From Ancylostoma caninum (Eukaryota > Nematoda > Chromadorea > Rhabditida > Ancylostomatidae), in contig JBAJFG010000441.1 in the NCBI GenBank assembly GCA_037903475.1, positions 1 through 64,000 on the forward strand: a DNA stretch of 64,000 bases, read 5' to 3'. Below the pieces are notes generated by a model, which was not told where the DNA came from, did no database searches, and worked only from the letters and a program-made list of their open reading frames with translations. Shown piece after piece: positions 34,610 through 46,879 of the stretch. Position 1 is the first letter of the stretch, and each line of letters starts with the position of its first letter. The translations under genes and the position numbers were made by a program.

Positions 34610-36271
34610 GTATGTGGCTAGTCTTAGCAGAAAAGAGAGCGAGGCTTTACAAGCCACATTCGAAAAGATGCGAATTTGTGGAGTCAGGGCGTGAAATAAG
34701 AGGCTGTCGCTTTCTTCCTAAATTTTGCGACGCAGCATTTTTCTGAGTTCATGCTAAGATGATTGCGAACTTGCTGCACCCCCTGCCTCATTTGCTCCTC
34801 AGTCAGAATTGACAAGATGGCCTGCCAATTTTCTCGGCAGCAGAAACGAAGGTTTGAACCTTGTACCTACATAATTTAATTTAAAAGACTCACCAATTCT
34901 AGACACTCGCACGTATTTCTGTCCGTGCAATTTTGCAACACTTTGCTCGACTGTCGTGGCTGAATGACACTTGTTTTCTCATCAAATCATTAAATTTAGC
35001 CCAGAACCGTAAAAACGTGGTTCGAAGCATGCGCAGATTACAAGGGACCCCAGTTCTCATTGTTTGAAATGTACATATGCCTTGGCTTCTGCCACGGCTA
35101 TTAGCTGGGTCATACCACTGAAATTTTTCAGCAGTTAAAGGCAATTAGATTCACAAATGCTACGGATCTAAGCCGGATCAAGCATTGTGGCGGATTATTG
35201 TGTTATTTGTTGGCGAAAATGCAAAAGTGGAATTCGTGAGGAAATCTGTTGATTATTCATAAAATTGTGTATGAAACAAAGACGAACTAGGATCCGCCTC
35301 TTTTCTCGATGTTCGGAATAAATGTCCACTGAAGACGAAAACATCGCTGCCTGTATTAATCATCACTCCTGTTTTTCTCTCAGCTACCATCCCCAATCTT
35401 TCTTTGTGGGAGGAGACACAATGGAGAAAGTTTTCGTCATATATAACCGTTTTACAATAAAACATCCTCGCTCACATAGTTCAGTATTTTGGAGAAACTT
35501 TTCATGAAAAAATTGGGTTGATACTGTGCTTTGCTTCTACGTGCTCTTTAGCTTACTGGCTTCAGATGAATCTACAATTACTTACACGTAGGAAGGCAAA
35601 GCTGCACATTGGTACGATATGAGGAGAAACCAGAATGCCCTGAGAGATAGCATAAGAAACTGCCCCATCTTTGGCTGAGAAAAGATAACAATGAGAGAAA
35701 TGTTGCCGTTGGCCGATTTTCATTTCGTATACATATTTTAAGTATCTATATTTCTCACATAGTGATGGTCAAAGATCCGTGTTTCTGTCTCCGTCAACTG
35801 AATGAAAATTATCGCAGTATCATAAAGTATAACGGCTGTTAGATACATAATTCATCCACAATTCCTAGAAATACGGATGCTTGTGATAAAAACGAATAGT
35901 GAGTATTTTTTGAGGTTGTCTGATGCAAAAAAGGCTCCCTGTTCCGATGCGAAACCAAAATACAGGAGGGAATTGTGGTCAGAGAGGTAAGAGATACTAA
36001 GGTGTAGCATACATATCTAGCAGAGAAGCCCAGGAAAAATCCGGGAGCTCTAGGTAGGCCTCAGAAAAGCTGCAAAATCGGCACACAGAGTGTAAGTGGA
36101 ACAAAATTTTCCATATTTTCTATCTTGCCATTTTTCTCCGCCGGCGCTTGTCGGTTCGTGGACCTGTGGTGGGGTTCTTGTGCGCTCATAGGAAGGTCCT
36201 GGTGTCTCACGATTCATTTTCCCACCGACTCATTTCAGTCAGCGATGACAAGTAAGGGTTATGGACGATAC
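34610..36271. other. intergenic DNA, weak coding-like stretch on the minus strand
   Basis: On the minus strand 34860 down to 34694 is open and reads WQAILSILTEEQMRQGVQQ and onward, but it has no start codon and no recognised domain. The rest is AT-rich and unassigned. Confidence 0.3.
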
Positions 36272-36348
36272 GAACGTTTACCTCCGGGTTATGCGCTGCC
36301 CGTTCGAAAAACTCGACCAAAAAGCGCATAACCCCTAGGGTAACGTTC
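36272..36348. other. 77-nt inverted repeat (hairpin)
   Basis: Arms 36272-36297 and 36323-36348 match at 22 of 26 positions. The last 11-12 pairs (GGGTTATGCGCT) next to the loop are perfect, and the loop is 25 bases. The size is like a precursor microRNA, but a fold-back repeat is as likely. Confidence 0.6.
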
Positions 36349-36887
36349 ATTCTAAAATGGGTAATGCAAATGCCCTACCACACTGGTGCAACCAGTTCTG
36401 TTTGATACAGCCCTTTCTGTTTCACATTTTCGTTCACTCCAACACCGGATTGTTTCAATCAATGTCGTTTTTTCGCTAGAAATCCTACTTGTTAGTCTGA
36501 TTGCTATCTACCTGTCACATGTGGTTTAGTTAAAATTTGTGCATTGTTCCATCGAAACTCGACCAAAGCAGCAGCCTGTCGTTCACTAGGCAACTCTGTC
36601 AAAGAATATGCTCTTTTGTTGCCAGTCTAGCTTCATTTTTGTTAGTTTGTCTATGCTAGCATTAAACGTTTGACTACAACTCAGTGGGCGTCCTTTTCTA
36701 AAATCACTCATCAATTTGTCACCTTGCTTTGTGTTCAGCTTCGATGAGCTCAGCTGACTGTCAGTCACCCTGAAAGGAACCTTTATGTCTATAAGTGATT
36801 GCGTGAGTGTTTAATGCAATGTTATTCATTGTAATAGTCAGTCGGCTAATTCACCACCAATCCGCTTTCATTTATCTCACATCTACT
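36349..36887. other. intergenic DNA, nothing assigned
   Basis: Ordinary AT-rich sequence without supported frames or element ends. Confidence 0.4.
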
Positions 36888-37424
36888 CAGAACCTCAAAT
36901 ACAAGTTGTTGACAAGCATTTGCCATTTGCAAGTTTTGAATCGCATCTGAAACTCGCTCAAGAACTTGTGTACAACTTGTTTTCACACTTCCTTGCTGAC
37001 AAGTTGTCGGGCGTATACACATGCCGACAACTTGCTTCCACCTTTTTTCACTCACAATTTATAAACTCCACAAGGTTCTGCATAGCAAAAATTGTGGAAA
37101 ATGCTGCACTTTTCTTTGGTTCCATAGCAAACCCTTCTCTAAAATTGTAACATTGTGACCACTGCCCTGGTATCTTCAATAATTACATCGTATGCTACGC
37201 CGGTACGGAAAATTTGACTCTCCCTCGTCGGCAGATTGTTCGGCCAAAAGGTTGCCGACAGCTCTTTCGGCCAGAAACTTGTTGACAAGTTGTCGGAAAA
37301 AAAGTTCGTCGACAACTTGATTTTGGGTGGCATGATTACGTCAAACTTGTCGACAACGATTTGCTAGCTAAAAGCTTGTTTGCAAGTAGTTTTTGGGCCA
37401 AGACAACTTGATCCTGGTGTTCTG
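36888..37424. mobile_element. MITE-like element built on a CAAGTTGTCG motif
   Basis: About ten copies of CAAGTTGT(C/T)GACA or its reverse complement are spread over 537 bp, several of them in paired inverted form such as CGTCGACAACTTG and ACTTGTTGACAAGTTGTCG. Weak inverted ends, CAGAACCTCAAATACAAG on the left and CAGAACACCAGGATCAAG from the right, bound the cluster. No convincing target duplication was found, and there is no coding capacity. It is most likely a non-autonomous DNA transposon. Confidence 0.6.
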
Positions 37425-38485
37425 AGTAATCGTAGACTTTGTGCCCGCAAACCGACCAAGCATTTCTCAGCCTTCCGGCTGCTTATAATTAAACGGACCC
37501 GAATGGTCTGGCGCTTGGCTGATCCGTGAAATCGCGAGGGACCCCAATAATAACAGCTTCATTAGTTATTCAGTTCTCCGCAATAGAGTAGGCTCTATCC
37601 GTCTGAGGTATCATGTCAAAGCATCGTTTGTTATCGGTTACTCACTTAGCCTCCTTTCTGCTATAAAAATATAACAGAGATGACAAAAGTGAACGCAAAC
37701 ATTCCACCGCACTGAAATTCAGTAATACCTCATAGAGCTTCGGAATTTGCAAGATCCATGCTGCACTCTGCGTTGACTATCCTCCAGTGCAATGGCAGAG
37801 TCCGCAAGAACGCATATATTACTCTTCCGAGCGATGCACGTGACAACTCCTCCACTATAATTGAGTTGCAGTGAAGCAACCTGAGTCACGCAGGCGACAG
37901 TCTGTCTGTCGGTCTCGTCTTGGCGGGTTTTCCTGCCCTTGTGCTCCTATCCATCCAACTAAATTGAGTGGATGCATCTTTTCCGTGCATTAGTCCATAG
38001 ATTATTTATGTATGAGAATAGATTTTTGGAGGGGGGGGGGCATAAGCAGGGAATTCCAGCCCTTTGGTCCCTCACGGACCAGCATAGTTAGGAACGGCGC
38101 GACACTCTGGCTGCCTGCCACACCCCTCAAACCGCGCACGTCCTCTCGCTCCCTGCCGCGTTGCGCCGCATTCCCCAAGGTCGTAGGGACCACAACATTT
38201 GAATTTCACTGTAGCTGCAATTTTCGCTCCATGGAATGTACTTCGCGTTATGAGCGTGCTTTCCTCGAGCTAGATAGACGTGCTGTTCGTTGCTGATGGA
38301 TTCCGACGATTAAATGTGCTCTTTCCACCTAGTCTCGCCTACTTTTCACCACAATACTGGAGCTAACAGAGTTTGGTTGTTGTATGATAATCGTAGCCTC
38401 TGTCGCCAAATATCGCTTTTCCATCCCCAGCGTCTGGCGCTATCCCACTGGATACTTCAACTACCTCAAGTTCCTTGTCTGAAAT
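37425..38485. other. intergenic DNA with a G10 run
   Basis: A GC-richer patch at 38030-38200 begins with ten G at 38031-38040. Overlapping frames on both strands there have no domain. The rest is unassigned. Confidence 0.4.
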
Positions 38486-39040
38486 ACTTACTTACTTACT
38501 TAGGATACTTAGGCGACCCATTCCTCAGCACGGCGGTTGGCCTTGCACGGGTCCCAACATCTCTTCCACACCGATCGGTCTTGGGCCTTAGTCGACCAGT
38601 GGACCTTAACTGAACCGGAAGCACCGCTGTTGTTTCGATAAGCCAACGAATCATACCACCTTATAGGAGGTCGGCCGCGCGGTCGCTTTCTGTCGCGAGG
38701 GTACCATCGCAGAACCGCAGAACTCCATCGACCATCCGAGCATCTCGTGAGATGTCCTGCGTACCGATGTTTCGACTCATCGGCGTGAAGAACAGCGTCA
38801 TGGACCATCGACATTGCTCTAATATCTGAGTTATGTAGACGATGCTCTCGCTGCTGGCGCAAGGACAGCCCAAACATGCGACGTTCAAGTGAGACCTGGG
38901 CCAAGCGAAGCTGAGTCTCAGCGATTTTTGTCAGCGCCCACGTTTCGCTCGCGTAGCACAGGGCTGGCAGCACGGTCGAGTTCAAGAGATCCGCGCGTAG
39001 CTTCTGGTCCTTGGTGTTCTCGAGTACGCTTTTAATACAT
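38486..39040 (-). pseudogene. RTE-type LINE 3' fragment
   Basis: On the minus strand, from about 39040, the sequence reads KDQKLRADLLNSTVLPALCY, then ASETWALTK, LERRMFGLSLRQQREHR, SKHRYAGHLTR, RDRKRPRGRPPIRW and WKRCW before a stop at 38509. This is the region after the reverse transcriptase in RTE-type LINEs. The 158-codon frame is intact to its stop. A (TAAG)n-like tail follows at 38486-38508 on the minus strand, a typical LINE 3' end. The whole RT domain is missing by 5' truncation. It is a different subfamily from the copies at 27.8 and 59.8 kb, judging by the tail region. Confidence 0.85.
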
Positions 39041-40505
39041 AGATGCTTTTATGTAATCTCTGCTAAGTCGCATTAAAGTTTTGGATTTCATTATTTGGCC
39101 GGAAAATAAGTTCGCGCGCTTTATCATGAGCATCGAAACCAATGCGTTTCCTGGGAAAACTCTGACACATTCTGATTTACCATATCATAAACAATAACCT
39201 CTAAAGCAATGGAGCAAAAAATTGAGGTGTGCAGAACTCAGAGCTCTCGAAAAACAACGGTAAAAACGAGCGCAGACGGCAATGTGCGAAGGTGACATTT
39301 GCACTGGCACCATCTTCCTAAAAAGCTGAGATGCGTCGTCTTGCATGAAGTTACTGGGAAGATGGGAACCGTCTGCAGCTTCACTTGCAGAAGGCATATT
39401 AGAATTGACAAGAGAGGTCACGAAATCAGCCTGCTAATTCAATGCGAGATCTAGATGGTTATAATGCCTATGCTGTTACAGGTTACATGTACTTGGAAAC
39501 TGGTTAACGATTCAGAGAAGCTTAGTGCCCTATCCAGCATATTTAATCCATTCGCGCTAAAGCGGATATGTAGGATCGTTGGAGTACTTCGCTGCCCATT
39601 AAAAAGCTTATCCGCAAATAATATGTGGATTCACTCGTTTTACTCCAAGATATCTTTATCCGGGTAAGTCCACTTGATAACTACTCGTGAACTAATTAAT
39701 GTAACCACTCGTAACTATTCCATCTTCACTTCGTGTTCTTTCTCGCCAAGACGCCACGCCACAATTGCTCGAACGGATGAACACGTGAATGGATGGTAAA
39801 TATTGGATACCAGAGTGGCTAAAGTCTAGTGGGAACGAGTGTATGCCCACTGTGTATAGCCACAGGTGGTAATCCTCCGGGAAAACAAGCTCCTAACCTC
39901 CACCTATGTGCCTGCTCCACCATAGGCTCGGACTCCAGTCTATACTATACATTATGGGTGAATAAGCCTACACATAAGCACAGTATGAAATCATCGACGT
40001 GGAATTCCATGCTTCCTGAGATCCGTTGGAAAAATTTGAGTGTAATATGTAACATTATGTATATCAGGCACGCCTTCTGACCGTATAGGCACAGTCTTAA
40101 ATTAGCGAGTTAACTTCGTTCACTTCCCTGATGAACCTTCTAATGATTAGGTATTCCGAGAAGGGATGGGGTGGTGAGGGGGAGGGAGTAAAGCGAATGT
40201 GATCACCCGTCCCCGAAACTATTTTATTCATACCTCCTTCTGAATTTGCAGACGTTAACAATATTATAATCGAAGTTTTATGCTAAATGCCTTTATTTTC
40301 AGTCTCCTTAAAAGGTAGAAGTTTAATATTCGGGGACAGGAACACGTTGGCGCTCTTCGCTAGCATTTCGTGCGAGGATTACAAGTGTTGATCTTGAGGG
40401 ATGTTGAACTTTTGATTTGTTCATCGAATTAAATAATTTAAAACACAGGCTCATTCGCAACAGCGGTTCGCGGCATATTTCCATCTCCGTCTCCTAATGT
40501 ATTAA
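39041..40505. other. intergenic DNA with dispersed repeat, copy 2
   Basis: Bases 39724-39800 resemble 30545-30620 in the same orientation (CTTCACTTCGTGTTCTTTCT and GTGAATGGATGG words). No supported gene. The sequence just before 40506 is AT-rich flank of the Helitron. Confidence 0.4.
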
Positions 40506-41241
40506 TCCTCTTATATAAATCATGGTAGTGCAACAAAATTTTCTAGAGCGCAGACGTAGGGAGACTAGCACGTGATCGCATGCGCTCCCCGTGTTCATCG
40601 ATGGAGAAAGGGTTCATGGATGGAGAAAGGGTTCGCCGTGGCCCAGTAGAGGGGGAAACGTAGGATACGGGTCCATAGATGGAAATTAGGGTCCGCAGGG
40701 GCCCTTTCCTGGGTAAATGTCAGGGAACGAGTCCACGGATGGGGATTGGGTTTGCTCTAACCCATTACTGGAGAAAGCGCCAGGGTACGGGTCCATGGAT
40801 GGAGACTGCTGCGCAAGAAGCCGACTAATAGGGAAAGCGCCGGGATACCAGTCCCACTGATGAATCGGGTCTGCGCTGGCCCAGTAGTGGGAAGAACGCC
40901 AAGATATAAATCCACAAATGGAGGATGGGTCTGCCCTGGCCCAACAGTGGGATAAGAGCTAGGATACGGGTGCGCTGATGGAGAATCGGTCCGCCGTGGC
41001 TCAATAGTGGGGAAAACGCCAAGATGCACCTCTGCCGGTGGAGTGCGGGCACGCTACGCGCTCATTCGTGTCTCAGTCGACCATCTCTTGGCTGTTCATA
41101 ACGGGTCCATAGGCATGTATGAAATGCGACAAAAAAGAGTAGGTATTATCAGTGCATCGGAAAGCTCACACGTGTGAAGCTTTTGCACATACCTCAAGTG
41201 GCTGCCCCATCCCACTTTCTAGCGTCCCGAAGGGGCGCTAG
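40506..41241 (+). mobile_element. non-autonomous Helitron, copy 1
   Basis: It starts TCCTCTTATATAAATCATGG after an A and ends in CTAG before a T, the Helitron insertion pattern, with no target duplication. The 3' end is a near-palindrome, CTAGCGTCCCGAAGGGGC and onward (41219-41241), the expected terminal hairpin. The same ends, inverted, bound 54434-55904. The body is a 60-bp minisatellite (about 40600-41040) plus a ~200-bp unique 3' part. Relative to the other copy it lacks about 735 bp between the 5' region and the array. It encodes nothing; its open frames follow from the 60-bp period. Confidence 0.85.
40600..41040 (+). repeat. 60-bp minisatellite, ~7 units
   Basis: Units contain GGTC(T/C)GC..TGGCCCA.TAGTGGG, then a GCCAGGATACGGGTCCA(T/C) word and GGATGGAGA. 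Units differ from each other by 15-30% but match the corresponding units of the second Helitron copy in order. A 60-bp period keeps reading frames open, which explains the 75-90 residue frames here. Confidence 0.9.
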
Positions 41242-43959
41242 TAGTAATAAATAATAATAATAAAAACCCGAACTGTCAAAGTCTAGGGTATATCCTGTTG
41301 ATCTAGACTATACCTTGCTTCAAGTGATTGCACTTTTGGTTCCCTTCCCCAAATACGTCCATTCGTAAGCCTTGGCAGTTCTACTCCTCGCAAAATTTTT
41401 TTCACCGCGATCGTATTTGTGTTTCACACCTACTTTTATAAATGGCATACTCTATGAATGCTCCCATCATTAGCGCCAGCCACACTTATTATCCTCACAA
41501 ATATTTTGTTATTGTCATATGATTGGAAAGTATTACCTACCCTAAAATCACCTAGGTTGTTGGGCATCCCTGTGGGCTGCAAGTATTGGCTCGTTGAATT
41601 TAAGGCGGACAGGCTTTTTCAACTGAATTCCTAAGATGCGACGGAACTAAACGAAAGAAACAGCTTAAGCGCATTACGAATAAGTAAACATGTGAAGCAT
41701 TTCTTTCTTGTGAGACTTGAGCATGTGGTTCCGCTGGAGTACCAATCATTTAATGTTCTCGAGAGCGCCACAGTTTATTCACTGCCCATTAAATTCCGGA
41801 AGAGTGTACTTATACCCACAATTAAGTACTTATGGCTTATCCATCCCTAGACAAATATTGATCTGCCCATTTTCTTGAAAAACTGAGTGGCAAAATGCCC
41901 AGAAACTACTTAACTTTTGTTTTGGTCAGTGGGATCTCCTCTTTCCTTCCAGAGTTTTCCGAACTTCCATAAAAGTTCACTTTTTTACTTGACTAAACAA
42001 CGAATTGTGTTTAGTTTAAGATAGATGTCATGTGCTTGGCTGTTGTAGTCGGGCTTGCTCTGGAGTTCACCTTAAACCCTTCAAAACCCCATTAAAAACC
42101 TGAAACCTAAAATTTCTCTGCAATGAAGAGGTCCTGGTTAAGAAAAGCTGCTTTAGTCGCAAGCATGAGATCACCCTCGCGACCGTTTGGTTTGATAAGT
42201 CGCTCCGCTGTAGCGCAGTGTTGTAGGGTAAGTGTAGGCATACTATGGGTAGTGCAGATGAATTTTCTTCCAGAATCCAGTGAAACTTTATACAATGGGG
42301 TTTCTTGACATGTTGCACATGAAAATAACCTCTATTTTGGATCGCAGCGCATTTTTGTTTCAGGGTTCCCGTAGGCATGCCGCGAATACAGTTTTTCAAC
42401 CGGAATTTATCGAAGCTCACAAAGAGGGGTCATTCCCACGTGTCGACCACGAACATACACTAGCATGCAATTTGCACTATGCTACATTTTTGGCAAGTTA
42501 TAGGACGCGATTTCTTCAACGTACGACTGATACCGTATGCGCAACTTCTCAGAAGCGCGTTTCAGTGCAAAATGTATGTGATATTCGTGGCTAGCAAGTG
42601 AACTACCTCTTTCAGTTGAGCTCTACCAAATTCTGACAAAGGTGTTTTTTTTTTGCATTTTCTACAATGAAGACTCCCTAGCTCTACAGAAAGCCTTCAA
42701 CGTGCAATAAAGTATTCATGTTAATCATCATCGTACTGAGTACACATTGCTCTAGCTATGTTTTTGGAGATATAGAACTAATCTGCGGTGACCCGAGATG
42801 GCTGAGAACGCAAAGTGTGCATTTCACCATTGCGTCAAATTATGCAAGCGCTTGACGGACTTTCGCCACGCTTGTTAACAAACAAATCTTGTTCGTGTAA
42901 AAATCTGATCCATAATTTGCACTGCATGGATGCAAACTCCCCGACGGTATGGAATTCTTTCATATCGAAGCATAAGTCGGGGAAAAATTAGAAAATCGCT
43001 GAATGCGAAGCATTCCCAGCGGCGTTCTATAATTTGCTCGTGCATCAGTAAATGAACGCTTGCTTCTCTATAGAATTCGCCCACTGGTTGCTCAGGTCAA
43101 CACAAAAAAGAAAACCCGTTCTTAGCGTTTAGTGCGGCCTGTACTAACAATTTTATCCTTTTCTGAGGAAATTGAATCATTTTTTTATTTTTTCTGGAGT
43201 ATTTCATCCAAAATGATGATGAAATCCTGAGCCAACCGTGATCCTTCGTATTTCGACGTGATGTCATTATTCCGAGTCTTGTTGCATTGCTGGGATGTAG
43301 TGCTCAGGAATGGTTGTGACTTCTCCGGATGCATTTCTTACGAAAATCACTAAACGACGCGTACAACTTTGTGTTCGGAGATTATGCAGCCGTCATTAGG
43401 GGTAATCCTAAAGCTACCCCTCTCCATCCTCCCCCCAACGTCCCTCTACTCTTTCCTTTCCTCTAAGAAACCGCCACCTTATGCAACCCATGACTGAGAA
43501 AAAAAACATTGTTTAAATAACCTTGTTGGCACCACTCTCCTTTGATACTGCGAATCTCATATTTCGCCATGTAAATGTCTGACAGAAAAAGAAGCTGCGA
43601 GTGCATACACCATGCAATCTGTAAGCGAGATAGGAGCTGACGTTAAATGTAGCCCTCATCAGAAAAACGCGTCTTGTGATATGGAGCCAATTAGGTCTAT
43701 GCGGTGACGCAAGTGTTGCTCGTCAAGTATAACATGTCTTCGTGGTTATTCCCTGCAGTAGACGGGAATGGGCGTAGACGAATTGAGGGTGGTCACGTGT
43801 TGAGATGTGTTCCCCTGTCTCCTTCCGTTTTTTTTTGTATTACAGCAGGTCTGTGACCGAATCTGCTCTAACTTCGAATATCACTCACGAGGATAACCCT
43901 ACATAGGATTTGAAAATTTGAGATTCTGAATGTTCAAGATTCTGGTATGTTTGAATATT
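41242..43959. other. intergenic DNA after a short ATA run
   Basis: A (TAATAA)n-like run at 41243-41268 follows the Helitron 3' end. The frames at 42067-42594 on both strands (104-117 residues) overlap and have no domain. The remainder to 43.9 kb is unassigned. Confidence 0.4.
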
Positions 43960-45190
43960 CTAATTATTTTATTTATTCGAATACGACGTATAAGACAGTC
44001 GTGTAAAAAACTAACATAACAAGAAACAGCCATGACACTGAAAATAAAATTAAAGAAACTTATGACCTGAGTAAGATTTTTGCCATTCTCCGTTTGAAAG
44101 AGGCGAAGGATTCGATGACCCCAGTGGCCTTAATCAAACGAACATAAGCTGAGCCGGCTCTAACGGTAAAAAATTTAGCTCTGACCGTGGTTTTAGGGCG
44201 CTGAAAGCAAATTTTCATTGCCCCTCCGCGAGTGATTGACGGTGCTAATGTAAAAAATTGCGAAAAATTAACTGCGGATTTTCCACTTAATAATTTATGT
44301 ACCATGCAAACATCATAAAACTCCCTCCTTGACTCAAGGCTAGAAATATTAAAGTATTTATTCCTAATTTTGGCATTAGGAATTCTGGAATAGAGAAAGC
44401 CCCCTTTACGAACCAAAACCTTCCTTGTGTAGTTGTTCTGGATTTTCTCTAACATTGCAATGTCCTTCTTTTTATGGGGGGAGAAAATAACCGTTCCGCT
44501 TTCAACCAGTGGTCTAACGTAGATTTTGTAAGCTCTGAGCAGGACTGCGCTATCCTTGGTGGAGAGGGCTTTGAATATTTGGTATGAGCGATGGAAGGCC
44601 TTCCTATATAGCTCTCTGTAATGCGAGATGAAGTCAAGTTTGTTATTGTAAAGGAATCCCAGATCCCTAACATCCGTAACCGTTTCAATTGAATGCCTAG
44701 ATATTTTGTAATCAGTAGCCAACGTGGAAGAACCAAGCCTCATATGAAAAGTTTTATTCGGAGAGAGCGGAATCTGCCAACTTTTTGACCACAGATACAA
44801 GGAATCAATTGCTGCTTGTACTACGGCTAAATCTTGAATGGAGCCAATTTCCTTGTAAATTTTTATGTCGTCAGCATACTGCTTACAAATTACGCCTTTA
44901 TCCTCCAGAATACCCCCAATTCGGCACAGAAAAGATTGAAAAGAATAGGTGATAAGACACCACCTTGAGGTACTCCGCTCCGAATGACAAATATGTCAGA
45001 GAATGTTGAGTTGACACGTACTTGGAAGGTCCTATCCTTAAGAAATTCTTCCAGCCACTTACAAATATTTGGATGAAAACCCATTTGTCTAATTTTAAAA
45101 ATGAGCTTCTTGTGGCTTACCCTATCGAAAGCTTTAGCAAAGTCAAAGTATATCACATCTATGGACTTTTTTCTGTCTAAAATCAATCAA
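43960..45190 (-). pseudogene. CR1/jockey-like LINE, reverse transcriptase and 3' end
   Basis: Minus strand. From 45186: motif A block VIYFDFAKAFDRVSHKKLI, then RSGVPQGGVLSPILFN (motif B, ~44975). After a frameshift near 44925 come QYADDIKIYKE, with the catalytic YADD at 44868-44882, and a long intact frame 44800-44060 (246 residues) with LGFLYNNKLDF, the thumb and the post-RT region. About 100 bases downstream the minus strand carries AATAAATAAAATAAT (43966-43981), which may be its 3' tail. The endonuclease and the first RT motifs are lost by 5' truncation. One frameshift in an otherwise clean RT suggests a fairly recent copy compared with the other LINEs here. Confidence 0.85.
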
Positions 45191-45670
45191 TTGTTGAAAG
45201 GTGTTCCTAGTTCCTTGAACTTTGTAACGACTGCAGCTTGTCAGTTATACCAAAATGGATGTGAGCTGTTGTGCCGCTAGTAGCGAATTCAGTTTCATAA
45301 TTTACATAAAAGGTCTTGTGGATCAACGCAAATGTAATCGGGGAGTATTTTTAGGTTACCCTGGCTTTCTGCAACCAGACATGTCTCACTAATGAAAGCA
45401 AGCGTAAACAAACATTGATCCCGAACCTGTCACTCTTTCCTGCTAGGAATAAGCTTCATTGCCAAAAGAAGATAAGAACATTCCTGGCTGCAGTGCCTGC
45501 TCCATCTAGTAGAATACCTTTAGCCGTGGTCATGTGTTATTTTGCCCGAATATTTGCGCATGGGAGGTAAGAGGCAGTGATATCAAATTTCATATTATTA
45601 TTCATTTCGTATAAAATCATATTTTCGCCGAGTTATGATGATATTGACTAAGAGCTTCTACAATAATTAT
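45191..45670. other. intergenic spacer
   Basis: No supported feature lies between the LINE and the mariner element. It may hold a few more worn LINE codons at its left edge. Confidence 0.35.
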
Positions 45671-45672
45671 TA

Positions 45673-46569
45673 GGTTGGTCCGAAAGTCTTGCACCTAACC
45701 TCATACAATTTTCAAAAAATGTCAAGTTCATTATGAATAGATATCAATCAACAAAATAATCACATTCATGATCCACGAGGCATGGCCAACTTAAGCATCA
45801 GCTCCAGTGGTCAAGAACTCTGGCAGCTGCGAATCTAAGAAGCTTCGAATCTCACAGTTCTGTTTGGTCCAATCACCGTAATTCTTTTCTCGTAGATGCA
45901 GCCTCAGGGCTCCGAGCAAGTGGTATTCAACCGGAATAAGTAAGGAGAATAAGCAGGGTGAGGTAGAACTTCCCAACCTAATCCAGCAATTTTTTTGGCA
46001 CGTAAGCGTTGCCACGTGAGGTCGGACGTTGTAATGAAGTGCAGCAACATGGTCAGTTTTTCCACGCTTCAGATGAGTTTCGACTGCTAGTTCTAGTAAT
46101 TAAGAAGAGTAGACTAAGGTAGTCACGGCGGTCCAGGCGTCAGCAGTTCTCAATACAGGATTCTCCCAGAATTCTACCAACAACACAGAAAAACCTTCTT
46201 TCGTGCACTTCTTCTTTCGGGTGTTTTGGAGATGGTTCGGAACGCGGGAGTCAACTTTTCTCTCGTGTATGGTTAACAAACAGACCCATCTACAGTTCTC
46301 ATCTACAGTAATGAGCTGGCGGAGAAAGTTCTTTCTGTGTGGACGCAGCAGCAAAGACTGGCACACACTCGGTCCTGCAAGGCACTAAGTTTGTGGAGGA
46401 CCCAATACGTCATCAGTTTTCTGTAACCCAGCGCTTCGAGATGTCTGGCGCTTATTGTACGGCTGCAGCCAGGTGTATCCTACAGTTCACATGTAGTGGC
46501 ATTTTGTTTCAAAATCTATGGAGTTCCAGGTCCTAAAAGATATCTTGGTGCAAAACTTTCGGACCAACC
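45673..46569 (-). mobile_element. internally deleted mariner element
   Basis: Inverted ends of 23 bp, GGTTGGTCCGAAAGTCTTGC on the left and the same with one change from the right (46547-46569), are flanked by TA at 45671-45672 and 46570-46571. The 897-bp body is shorter than the ~1.3 kb of a full mariner. A minus-strand transposase pseudogene covers the HLEALGYRK region, then SLLLRPHRKNFLRQLIT, a first Asp in VDEN (near 46300), and HYNVRPHVA (near 46025), where the second catalytic Asp is Asn. The sequence ends with a PVEYHLLGALRLHLREK block. The N-terminal DNA-binding third is missing, and there are several stops and frameshifts. It is immobile unless supplied with transposase. Confidence 0.9.
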
Positions 46570-46879
46570 TAGTATTATAGGTGCTTTTAAAAAAGCACTT
46601 TTATGATCGTATCTGAAAGCTGCAGAACAAAAGCTGGTGAAATAATTGTTATAGCCACTCTCTTGCTGAATATTTGCGAACTTGAAAGCTAGTTGAATTG
46701 TAGTTTTTCGATAGTTGCGAAAATTAATTTTGGTAAAAACATAATCGTTCCCTCGAGTGGCTCATGTGATTCTCTGAACATTCCATCTTTGCATGGCTTT
46801 ACTGGCTAGCTTTCGGCAGCAGCGCCTTTTTCGAATCTTGACGTTAACGCAACAGAGAAGGAGCGTTTATGCTTTAACC

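Noticed and set aside
34860..34920. 28-bp GTGAGT..TAG interval on the minus strand as an intron
   Set aside because: Too short for any nematode intron.
40757..41052. 90- and 75-residue minus-strand frames
   Set aside because: They lie in the same 60-bp array in the other Helitron copy.
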